Assembly: GCA_905221605.1 (NCBI GenBank)
Contig: CAJNDS010002257.1
Coordinates: 647,922 to 711,921 of the forward strand
Direction: 5' to 3'
DNA from: Symbiodinium natans
Lineage: Eukaryota > Sar > Dinophyceae > Suessiales > Symbiodiniaceae
Length of the DNA: 64,000 bases
Shown here: piece after piece, positions 1 through 8,822 of the stretch
Layout: each line of letters opens with the position of its first letter
How positions within the stretch are numbered: position 1 is the first letter of the stretch
Notes under the pieces: model-generated
Told to the model about the DNA's origin: nothing
The model's input: only the letters and a program-made list of their open reading frames with translations
The model's database searches: none
Position numbers and translations under genes: made by a program

Positions 1-3000
1 GAGCCCGCGGCTCTTGGCCGCAAGTTGGGAGAAGCATCCTTCACTGTTCCCCAAACCCAACACAACCTTACCCTTAGCTAGGGCTTCGGAGGCGGTACTC
101 CGAATGGAGTCTGTGAGCGCAGGACCCGCGCCTCGCTGGGCCGCGTGCAAAAACCCTAGGGATCGAGCGGTGTCCATTGCGGCATCGCAATGCCCGCAAC
201 GTCCCTCTGCTAGGTAAGCACGACAGCCACAGGCAGCTGTCTCCTCCTTGAGGTGCACCCAAACTTTATGGGTCACCCCTTTCTTAGTGCTCGCGACCTC
301 AAACGTCGCTTCAGAGCCAAGGAGTTGAGACAGCCGCGCCTCAGGGGCCGCGGTGTTGCCATGTCGCAGATGCGCAATGCGATTGGCAACGGCACGACTC
401 ACGTACCACAGAACAGCGCTGCACAAGATCACTACTACCAGAGTGATGGCTGTTCCGGCGACCCACACGGTCCGCCTGGCCCCATGACCGATTTCCTCGA
501 CAACGTCGGCCGAAATTGTTGCAACCGCGTGCATGGAGTCCTCGACAACATGCACAGCCCCGCGGTGCAACTGCAAGGCAATCGGCGCCGACGCTGCAGC
601 CGCCAGGCCCCACCAGCCGTTGATGTTCCCGTTGAGGGCGTGCATCAACCGATTGAGGAGCCCGCGACCCAGGAAAAAGGGGGTCCGCGGCGGAAGCGGA
701 ACACTTGGCGGCGGCCGGGCCGACCCGCACGGGAAGGCTGGGACCCAGCTTGTGCTTGGGCGGGGTTGGAGCGCGGCAACTATGCCCGCGGCGTAAGCGC
801 CCCAGGCGTACCTGCCCCTCCCCTTGGGCTTGCCCTTGGCATCGGACTTGCCTCTGCCCTTCGGCTTGCCCTGGCCCTTGCCACGGGCATCTGCCCAAGC
901 ACTCCAAGGGTCGCGGCCCTTGCCGTACGTCGCTTCTTCGCGACGTCGCTTACCGCCCCTCTTCTTGTGTTTGTTTCTAAGAAGAGGTTGGATGGTTTCT
1001 TGGTCCATCGCAAGATTGGCCAGAAGGATCTCGTGCTCCAGCTCGTCCTGGCTGCTTTCGGAGCCAGAGTCCCTCTCTTCGCCACGCCGCGGATCAGGGA
1101 TCCCGCGAGAGACGACCTCTGCCAAACGGAGAGGGGTGCTGCAGCGAAAGCACAGCTGCCTGAATGAAAGATTCCATTCATAGCAGTTAGGGCACTGCCA
1201 CCCTGCAATGCGGAGCGCTTCGCTGATGTGGTCATCGCGCTCCGCCTTCTCCGCCTGGCGCCGCTCTCGCTTCTTGGCGCGCTCGGCCGCCTGCGCCTCC
1301 TCGGCCGCCTGGAGGGCTTCAGCGAGTTCCTCATCGCTGAGAAGCCTCGCGGCATCCGCCCGCGCTTGTTGGTCTTCAAGCGCTTCGGCAGAAAACCTCC
1401 GCCTCCATTGCTCGGGCGCGGTTTGAGGGTCTACCTCCCACCACCCGATGTCGATCCCGTTGATCCATCGGCCGTCGCACGGGGCGCCCGCTTTCGGGCC
1501 GCCCGCGTGCGTGGTGAGGCACTGGTCCTCGGCAACCGGGTTGATGGCTTCGCAGAAGAAGCACCGCCAGCTGCCGTAGGGGTAAAAGCGGCCTTCGACG
1601 TAGGCCCGGTTGGCTGGGAGGGCGACATCGTCCGCCTCATCCGCGGTGCCTGCCTCCATCTCAACCGAGACCTCCTCGTCCTTGACAACCTCAGCTTCCT
1701 CCTCCTGTTCCTCCTTGACCAGGGGCTCTTCTTGCTCCCGGCCAACGTTGAGGTGGGACTCAGTGCGAACCTCGGCGCGCATCAAAATGACGTCAAGGCT
1801 ATCCGCGGCTGGGTCGCCCGCGAAGAAGGAATCGATCTCCTGGGCATGGAGATCGTCAAGAGGCGTCACCAGGTCTGGCGAGTAATCCCGCTTGGAACGA
1901 CGACGCTCTGCCAGGCGTTGCTGAACGTCGCTCGTCGGCGGCCCGAGGGCCCGCCCGCGCGGAGCGGCCTCCCGCGGAGGTCCATGCTCGGCCTCCTCCG
2001 TGGGCTCGCTCTTGGGCGTGGACCCTCCACCGCTACTCTCTGGAGCGGGATCCAGCTCGGGGTCATCGCGAAGCCACCCCGGTGGATGACTACCACCATA
2101 AATGTGGTGCGATCCGTCCTCAAGCTGGATTCGGTCCCCTCTCTTCAGGAGCGGGACCTTCGAGTGATCGTACCCGTTGGCTTTGTGGTACCGAATCACT
2201 CGGAGCATGGGCACCTCCCCATACCCACCGTCCTTTCCTCGGCGGAACAACCGTCCCCGCCAGTCTTGACGAAAAGGGTCAAGAGGTGCGGAGGGGCTGA
2301 TCCCCAGGTTGGGCGGAAGAGAGGCGCCATGGCAGGCCGCCTGATGCAAGTGGTATTGCACCAGCGACTCAAAGGCCAGCCCGCATCCAGGAGCTGAGCA
2401 TCCATAGTGGCCGTCAGCATTGGGGCGAGGCACCTCTGGGGCCGGGGCGGACCGGACGGTCCCGCCTCTGAAGGCGGCGGAACTGCTCGATCCCGCACCC
2501 CCGGGGGCATCCTGACCATCGTCAGACACCTCTTCCCCGTCGGCGCCTTCCCCGGCCGCCCGATTCTCTCCCCCACGGCGCAGAGTTTTGAGGGATTCCT
2601 CACGCTTGGTGATCTTTTCTAACTTCACCATCGCGGTTCCCGCCACCTCCAGTATTCTCGACTGGAGTTTCTGCGCTCTCAGAAGAGCTTCGGACCGCGC
2701 GAGGTACTCCTTCGCGGTGCTGACCACCGATTGGCCAAGTTCGAGGACTCCTTCCTCTATGCTCCCGGCCTGGGCCCCACCAGCGGGCTCTTCGTCCTCC
2801 TTCACCTTGACCGCGGCTTGGGGCGCCCGCGTGTCGGGAAGATCCGAGCTGGAACTATCTTCCTCGACACCTTCAGCTTCTTGGGCTGCCTCTTCCTCGA
2901 GCGAGTCTTCGGCCTCGAGGGCATTGGGGCCAGGGACGTTGCGCCTAGGATACTCCTTGGGCTTCGCTGGAAAGATCGAAGTCTTAGGAGCCCCTGAAGC

Positions 3001-5670
3001 ACGCCCTTTGGCCTTAGGCGCGGCCTTAGGAGGGGTAACAGGTCGGGCGGCCCCCGCGGCCATGACACGGCCCGCAGGGGCCAGCACAACCGTCGAGGAG
3101 CTCGCCGCGCCACTGCTGGCCGCAGCAGCTTGGGACGCTTGGACCGTGCCCAGTTTCGGTCCTCGCCCCAACGGCGGGTGGGGGCCCGCACTGGTGTCGC
3201 CTAAACTCCTTAGGTCGACATGCTGGATCAACCGATCCACTTCTAACTCAGCTATTAAGATGGAGTAAACAGCTGAGCCTTTGGGGAGTGCCCAGATGCG
3301 GGAGATGCCGGTGGCTCTAATCTGGCCAGTGAGAGCCACCCCATCTGCTCCCGCATAGATAGGCACTCCGGCGTCCCGCAGGACCGCCAACCGGACCTCG
3401 ACTATGCAAGTCGATCCGCGGCGGAACCCGCGTCTCCCGTCCTCCCACTGCGTGGGGCAGTGCCCTAGGACGTAGTGCACCCCGAGGCGGCCTCCCGGCC
3501 CGCCGCCGGGGATCAAGCCATTCTCGATCAGGCTCGGCACGACATGCAAGTCCGTGCCGTGCCACATGGCCGGGCCATGCCGATATATAAGATCGTTGAT
3601 GGCGGTCTCACTTAGGCCCTCCATCATGAATCCCATAGGATGGCCGCAATCGGCCGAGTGGCCTTGGAAGGCACGCAAGTAGCCAGCGTACGAGGTATCC
3701 AACCTCGGTTTCCGCTGGTTGGCGTCGTGCGCGACCGCCTGGTTGTACTGGTTGATGGTGATGCCGAGTTGTTCGATCAACTCATCAACCGGGTAGAGGC
3801 CGCCCGGAGCGAACCGGCCTCTACAACCAGCTTCGCCGTGCCGCATGCATCGGACTAGCATACGCTGCACGTCGTCGATCGTGGGCGGGCCCTTTCGGCC
3901 CTTAGGGCCTGGACTCTTGCTCTTGCCCCTGCCCTTCGACCCTCCTCCACCCATCGCGGCACTGAGGCCCGCGGCTTTGCTGGACCTCCGATGGGCGAGG
4001 AAAACCTGACGCGCCCTTGAGCGGCCAGGACACGGCCCGCTGCAAGGGGCCGGTGTGCAGTAGTGGTAGGCAGCCGCTCCCGCGCGGCCAGGGCACGGCC
4101 CGCAGCGGGGCCTTGTGGTTGACCACGAAGGTCCGGGCGACCGATCGGTCGCTCCCGCGCGGTCTGGTCGCGACCCGCAGCGGGGCGCAGTGCACAGGCA
4201 CGAACGCGGGGAGGGACTACCTACCCTAGGTTCTACAACACACTTGAACCGCTGCGGCGGGGGTTTGGGGAGTTTCCTTAAGGTCTGGGCTCTAAGGCTT
4301 CTAAGGCTTCTGCTTCGACCTTGGACCGAACCTCTAGGCCTGCTTGCAAAACACTGGCTGCGAGACAGAGGAACGAAGCTGCACGCGACGAACGACGAAA
4401 AATCCTTCTGCCCGCAGACCGGCGACCTGGGAAACGGCCCGCCCCAAAAACACCCGCCCTGAACACAGAAACACCCGAACAGCCCCAACATCCTGAGCAT
4501 CAGAACGCGCGTGGGGTGATTCTGGTCTGAGCGCGCCGCGTCATGGTTCGCGCGCTTGGTGTTGTGCGCACCGCGAACGCCTAAGGCTTCAAGAGCAGAC
4601 GACGCGCTCTGCGGAGCTGCGACTGCCCCTTTGGCGCACGCTTCGCGCACCGCCCCCTCGGCTTGGGCATCAGTGAAAAACTGCCCATCAATGACCCTAC
4701 CCGTCCTAACAGTAAGATCATCCACGTAGGCTATCCACTCCTTAGTATACTTAAGGCGCCTACCTCTGCCGGGGGCATAGGCCCTATCAACCACAAAGTT
4801 GAAATCATCTGGGCCGTTAATCGGGCCAAAGGTGAGGCCGACAGGGAGATATTTCCCTGATCTTGCCACAATGGCCAACACCTCGCGAGCACGCTTGGTG
4901 TTCCTAATTTGATTAAACCCACTAACCGCATCCACGAAGGTATACCAAACCGAACCTACTGCGGCGGCGAGCACATCGCTACCCCGCCGACAATAGTACG
5001 TGGAGCGCTTAATTCGGGCATTCACACGGCGGTAGTCAACCACCAAGCGTCGCTTCCTATGCCGCTTGTAGCTGGGCATTTCCTTGGTCGGAAACGGCGC
5101 AGATCCCCAAGCCGAGCTGCCGCGGATCAACTGACCCCGCTTGCATTCTTCTTCAAGCTTGTCGTCGACCCATTGCGCGGACTCGCCCCTCAGACTGTGA
5201 GGCTGGGACGAGACCGGCGGCCCGGTGGGGATGCAGTCATGGGCGAACTTCCTGACCGTGGTCCTGGTGGTGTCCTCCACCCAGAACCCAGCGGCCTTTC
5301 GCCGTATGACCTCCCTGACGGCTGCGATGTCAGCATCGGTCAGCCCTGGTCTGGTTGGTCCAGGCTCGATCTTCAAACCCGACCATACGAGGTCTCTATA
5401 GGCCTCGGTGCGCCTAGGATCCTCCGCGACCTTCTCGCCCGCAAGAGCATAGACCTCAAGGTCAGCCCGGACGGAATCCCAGTCCTTGGCGTCCGCCTTG
5501 GTTCGCCAAAACGCTTCCTTCTCAGCGGCGTACTTATCCACCTCCTTATCCAGCTCCGCACGCTCTGCTGGCGTGAGGTCCTCGCCCGAGCCACGTCCGG
5601 GAGGGGAATGACTGGAGAGGGCTGTGGTGCAGCCGCGGCGCTATCCGCACCCGCAGTGGCTGGAAAGCTT
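1..5670 (-). CDS. RT fingers/palm, Tpt1/KptA, zinc fingers, SWIM; open to window edge
   Basis: A single frame with no stop from 5,670 to position 1, about 1,890 codons, translated codon by codon for this call. Order: helical region; RT fingers and palm with YVDD (4,640-5,190); a linker with three Cys/Pro/Arg-rich repeats (4,021-4,185); Tpt1/KptA-like RNA 2'-phosphotransferase (3,240-3,885); Ser/Glu-rich linker; helix (2,580-2,720); C2H2 finger (2,290-2,400); acidic linker; two RanBP2-like fingers (about 1,470-1,570 and 1,140-1,200); Lys/Gly-rich basic stretch; one membrane segment (400-468); SWIM finger (190-231). The related fragment at 16,663-17,560 implies that a PLD domain follows outside the window. 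Coding probably starts by an indel-caused switch from the integrase frame near 5,603. Confidence 0.88.
175..260 (-). other. SWIM-type zinc finger
   Basis: CGCRAYLAEGRCGHC at 231-187 fits the SWIM pattern C-x-C-x(n)-C-x-H with n = 9, preceded by a beta-like segment THKVWVHLKEETA. SWIM fingers bind DNA or protein, and occur in MULE transposases among others. This one lies about 50 codons after a predicted membrane helix (VAGTAITLVVVILCSAVLW) and just before the region shared with the PLD-bearing fragment at 17.4 kb. Confidence 0.7.
1140..1575 (-). other. Two RanBP2-like zinc fingers
   Basis: The distal one reads GWQCPNCYEWNLSFRQLCFR plus C, an exact W-x-C-x2-C-x3-N-x6-C-x2-C pattern (1,200-1,142) of the kind that binds single-stranded RNA or ubiquitin. 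The other (GSWRCFFCEAINPVAEDQC, about 1,575-1,520) keeps the first half and has its last cysteine displaced by an insertion. They lie either side of a charged Ala/Glu/Arg helix. Function in the element is inferred to be RNA or protein binding. Confidence 0.75.
3051..3080 (-). repeat. GC hairpin motif downstream of the Tpt1 domain
   Basis: Copy with core GCGGCCATGACACGGCCCGC, in frame in the linker after the phosphotransferase domain (peptide PAGRVMAAG). Confidence 0.7.
3240..3885 (-). other. Tpt1/KptA-type RNA 2'-phosphotransferase domain inside the retroelement
   Basis: The N-lobe has RMLVRCMRHGEAG, GGLYPVDELIEQLG and a helix with AVAHDANQRKPRLD, followed by the family signature YLRAFQGHS (3,681-3,655). 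The ADP-ribosyltransferase lobe has MWHGTDLHVVPSLIENGL (3,564-3,511), GVHYVLGHC, an Arg-rich segment, CIVEVRLAVLRDAGVP and ADGVALTG. These match the LRH, AxQGHS, HGT and GVxLT blocks of Tpt1/KptA, enzymes that move a 2'-phosphate left by RNA ligation onto NAD+. The candidate catalytic Arg-His-Arg-Arg set appears available. Substrate and activity here are inference. It is in frame with RT upstream and zinc fingers downstream. Confidence 0.87.
4021..4185 (-). repeat. Cluster of three in-frame GC hairpin motifs
   Basis: Three copies of the GCGGCC(N)7GGCCCGC motif, at 4,021-4,047, 4,082-4,110 and 4,156-4,185 with about 65-70 bp spacing. They keep the polyprotein frame open and encode related Cys/Pro/Gly/Arg peptides (PRCGPCPGRAG, PRCGSRPDRAG). 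Confidence 0.75.
4640..5190 (-). other. Reverse transcriptase fingers and palm domain
   Basis: Motifs in order: QWVDDKLEEECKRGQLIRGS, RRLVVDYRRVN (fingers), YTFVDAVSGFNQI (first catalytic Asp), LPVGLTFGPINGPDDF (the usual mPFGL..aP.tF block) and EWIAYVDDLTV (catalytic YVDD, codons 4,728-4,717). All three catalytic aspartates are present, so this half looks functional. The thumb that normally follows YVDD by about 40 residues is absent; the sequence changes to Ala- and Arg-rich linker. A matching thumb and RNase H lie upstream, at 10,200-10,900. Confidence 0.92.
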
Positions 5671-8600
5671 TCAACTGCAGCGGTGCACAGCTCTTCTGCG
5701 CCCCTCAGACCAAGGTCCTGGAGTGATGCGCAGAAAGCCGCCCCTATGAGGTTGTAGTCGGCTTGCGCGCGCCCAACGTGCTTGTGCTGCACTGCGCCTA
5801 ACGCATCCGGCCTACTACACCTCAAACCTACCGATTCTAAGCTGAAATCGGCGAGCCACAGGGCCCCGCTCTCAACGAGGTTGTCGCGGCCACTGGCCCG
5901 CGCGAACTGGCATATGTCAGCCCGCACGAAAGCCCAAGGCCAGCGTGGCTCTGCGAGCGTCCCAAACAAGGCGCCCCACTCCTCTAGCCGCCAGGGTTCC
6001 CACTCGCCTTTTTGTGCCTGCAAATGCAGCGCGACGTGGGCGCCCGCGCGCGTGCGTTCCTGCGCACACCGGACGACTAGCTGAAGGAAAGCTCGGGGCA
6101 CATTCTTGCCCTCAAGCCCAATCACGAGCACCTTCGGCTCTGCGCGCAAAACAGCGCCGCTAATTGCCTCTAAGTGCCCTTCTGCGGCCAGGTTCCAGGT
6201 GATCCCGTAGGCCTGCTTGCCTTGCACAAAAGCTGGAACAACCCTATACCCGTGCCTCCTAGCCGCGTCGGAAACGACCGCGTAACCCCAAGCAACCTCT
6301 AAGACATCGGCAACCCCTCCAAGGAAATACTGCCGGAACCAACTCTCGACAGCACCCGACTCTGGGGAAGCCCTAGGCTGCAACACGCGGGGTTCCGCGA
6401 CCAAGAGGTCCGCGAGGGCCTCTCGGATCGAGAGCACACCCGTTCTGGCGCGAGACGCTCTCTCGAGCGTCCTGTCCTGCAACGAGTACGCTCCCTTGTC
6501 CAACTTCCTGGCCGAGGCTGCAGCAAGCACGCCGTCGCGGTTCAGGTCGACCTTGGAAATGATCTCCCTGACGGTAACCGCTTCGTGGGCCGGACGAGTC
6601 CCCTCTGAAAGCGTGAGCGCACCGTCCTCGGCGATGTGTGCAAGCTGCCATCTGACGCGCACCCCGCTGGCATCGGGGAGATAGCGGTGCACGCCGACCT
6701 GCGCACGGGCAGCATCTACCTGCGTAACCCGTCCTAACCTGCACACCTTAGGGCCTCCACCTACACCCCGATAGGCAATGCGGTCGCCAAGGCGGAGGAC
6801 GAAGTCCCTCCCGCGCCTGGTCAGCGTGAACTCCACTTGCTTGGCGTCGCCTTGAACCTGTTGCCCTAAGCTGGGGCGAGACGAGCCGTCCCCGCCGGTT
6901 CCATCGTCCTCAAAGACGACCGGCTCGCGGGATTCCGCGCCATCTGCATCCGCAGGAACAAGAATGCAGTCTTCCGCGTGCGCCTCCATCGGGCCGCGCC
7001 GGGCGGAAGAAGTACCCCCCGACTCCATCGACACGGGCTCCAAGGTGAGCCTGTGGCCCTTGACTTCCAACACGCGCCAGGGGCCGGTCAGACCCGGTTT
7101 CCAAGGCACACGCCCCGCCCCCTCTGAACGGGCCCTCGGAGCGTTCCAGACCACTCGGTCTCCTGGCTTAAGGTCCACAGTGCGCCTATGGCGATTTGCA
7201 AGTTTCGCCCGCGCTTCTGAAGACCGCGTCCAGTGCTCTCGGACCGCAGCAGCTAGTTCCGAGAACTGCTTAAACTGGCTCCGAGCCCAATCAGAGATGG
7301 GTTCGAACTGCAAGGCGTCTCGCAGGACGTCCTTTTCAAGTGGTAGAGCGAGCGACCAGCTCCGCTCTAGGTCCCTCGGGGTATACCCGTGGGGTCCCGG
7401 AGTGTTATCTATGACGTACTCCGCCACCACGAGCCAATCCGACCAAGCTTCGGAAAGGGAGGCGCCGACTTGCCTGACGACCGCCCCCAGCACCTTTTGA
7501 ACTTCTTGGTGGACTCGCTCGTTTGCGCCCAACTCACAAGGCCTCAAGGGCGCGCTGAACCGCCACTCGGTCCCAAGCATAGCGCTGAGTTCTGCCATGA
7601 GCGCATTCTTGAACTCTGGCCCTCTATCCGACCTGATGAGGCTCGGGATCGTCCTGCTGCGAAGCACACAGCGCACGAACGCCCTCCTGACTTCAGCATG
7701 AGTCAGAGACCTCATCGGCTCGAGGAGGACAGCATGACTGAGGCAATCGAAGTACGTAAGCGAGTACCTATGCCCCTCCCTGTCCTCTCGGTTCGGACCT
7801 TCACAGTCCACGCTGACTTCCTGCCAGCATGTCTCGGCGCCACATTTGACCGCACGAGCTTCAACCTTCGTCGGTCGAGAGCGGCCTTTAATGCAAGCGA
7901 GACATTTGGCGACCCAGGTCCGCACATCTTTCTCTAAGTCGGGCCACCAGACTGCCCTCTCTAGCAGCTTGACGGTAACCTCAGCAGACCTATGGGCCCC
8001 AAGGACTCCACAGTGGACTGAATTGTAGCAAGCGCGGCGCCAGGTCACCCCATTCGCGCCCGCAGCCCCGTTGGGAACCACTGGGACAACGACGGTTTGA
8101 CCCGTCCTGAGGGTCACCTCGCGCTCAAGCAACCCGTCTCCGGATATCTCCATTGGCGGCTCTGGCTTGCGAATCGAGCCCGCCAATGAGGGATCGCGCC
8201 GCTGACCCTCGTACCACGCCGTACGAAGGGATCCCGTGACTCGGAACTCCGAAATGTTCGCCGCGTCCCTTGCCTCGACCGCAAGCTGCTCACGACGATT
8301 TTCGTCCTCCTCCGCGATCAGGCTCAAAGACGGAACACCGCCCTTAAACTCGACCTTGACCTTGGTTGAGGAATGGTCCCAAATGCACAGGATGGGGCTA
8401 TGGCTAACGAGCTCTAGAACCACTGCAGGGCCCTTGTGCTCTTCACCCATAAACGCCAAAACTCTACCCTTCAGCTTGCACTCATTGGCATTCTTCCCGC
8501 GACTGATAGCGCCCGCGGTCCAATGCCCTTCTACGCCCTCGTTGGACGAAGAGAATTGAGCAAGGACCCTTGACGCCTGCAGGGTAGACCTGCGGGGATC

Positions 8601-8822
8601 CGAAGCTGCTTCTCCGGTTGCCCGCCAGCCAATGACCTGAGTAACCCTACCCACAAGGGCTATCAGCTTGCCGAAGGAGGGGTCTAAGGCAACCTCTTTA
8701 CCATTAGACCTCCAGAGCACTTCACACTGCTCATTCACGACATGTCTGTGGCCGTGCCAGTTCACCACTGACGACCAATGCACGACGATGTCAGCAGTTG
8801 TGCCCCGCCACCACAGCACCAT
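5373..8822 (-). CDS. Integrase segment with BAH-like and degenerate Rossmann/MTase-like regions
   Basis: 1,149 codons, of which those to about 5,600 are meaningful. Residues 265-310 form an HHCC zinc domain (H270, H277, C307, C310). The core has D339, D399 and E435, with 35 residues between the last two (D,D35E), and a GPF-like tail (LTGPWRVLEVKGHRL) near 580. This would insert element cDNA into the genome. Two weakly similar segments (about 42-70 and 676-720) share G-R-V-T-Q-V and may be BAH/chromatin-reader-like modules. Residues 838-1033 look like a Rossmann or methyltransferase-type fold in which no catalytic PPC or DPPY is visible. That is a guess from pattern only. The last 75 or so codons are a shadow; the true path moves to the RT frame near 5,600. 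Confidence 0.85.
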   Translation of the reverse strand: MVLWWRGTTADIVVHWSSVVNWHGHRHVVNEQCEVLWRSNGKEVALDPSFGKLIALVGRVTQVIGWRATGEAASDPRRSTLQASRVLAQFSSSNEGVEGHWTAGAISRGKNANECKLKGRVLAFMGEEHKGPAVVLELVSHSPILCIWDHSSTKVKVEFKGGVPSLSLIAEEDENRREQLAVEARDAANISEFRVTGSLRTAWYEGQRRDPSLAGSIRKPEPPMEISGDGLLEREVTLRTGQTVVVPVVPNGAAGANGVTWRRACYNSVHCGVLGAHRSAEVTVKLLERAVWWPDLEKDVRTWVAKCLACIKGRSRPTKVEARAVKCGAETCWQEVSVDCEGPNREDREGHRYSLTYFDCLSHAVLLEPMRSLTHAEVRRAFVRCVLRSRTIPSLIRSDRGPEFKNALMAELSAMLGTEWRFSAPLRPCELGANERVHQEVQKVLGAVVRQVGASLSEAWSDWLVVAEYVIDNTPGPHGYTPRDLERSWSLALPLEKDVLRDALQFEPISDWARSQFKQFSELAAAVREHWTRSSEARAKLANRHRRTVDLKPGDRVVWNAPRARSEGAGRVPWKPGLTGPWRVLEVKGHRLTLEPVSMESGGTSSARRGPMEAHAEDCILVPADADGAESREPVVFEDDGTGGDGSSRPSLGQQVQGDAKQVEFTLTRRGRDFVLRLGDRIAYRGVGGGPKVCRLGRVTQVDAARAQVGVHRYLPDASGVRVRWQLAHIAEDGALTLSEGTRPAHEAVTVREIISKVDLNRDGVLAAASARKLDKGAYSLQDRTLERASRARTGVLSIREALADLLVAEPRVLQPRASPESGAVESWFRQYFLGGVADVLEVAWGYAVVSDAARRHGYRVVPAFVQGKQAYGITWNLAAEGHLEAISGAVLRAEPKVLVIGLEGKNVPRAFLQLVVRCAQERTRAGAHVALHLQAQKGEWEPWRLEEWGALFGTLAEPRWPWAFVRADICQFARASGRDNLVESGALWLADFSLESVGLRCSRPDALGAVQHKHVGRAQADYNLIGAAFCASLQDLGLRGAEELCTAAVESFPATAGADSAAAAPQPSPVIPLPDVARARTSRQQSVRSWIRRWISTPLRRKRFGEPRRTPRTGIPSGLTLRSMLLRARRSRRILGAPRPIETSYGRV

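Noticed and set aside
253-2397. Long plus-strand open frames (304 and 389 codons) over 253-2,397
   Set aside because: They are antisense to the retroelement frame, which is continuous there and carries recognisable zinc fingers; their own translations show no domain.
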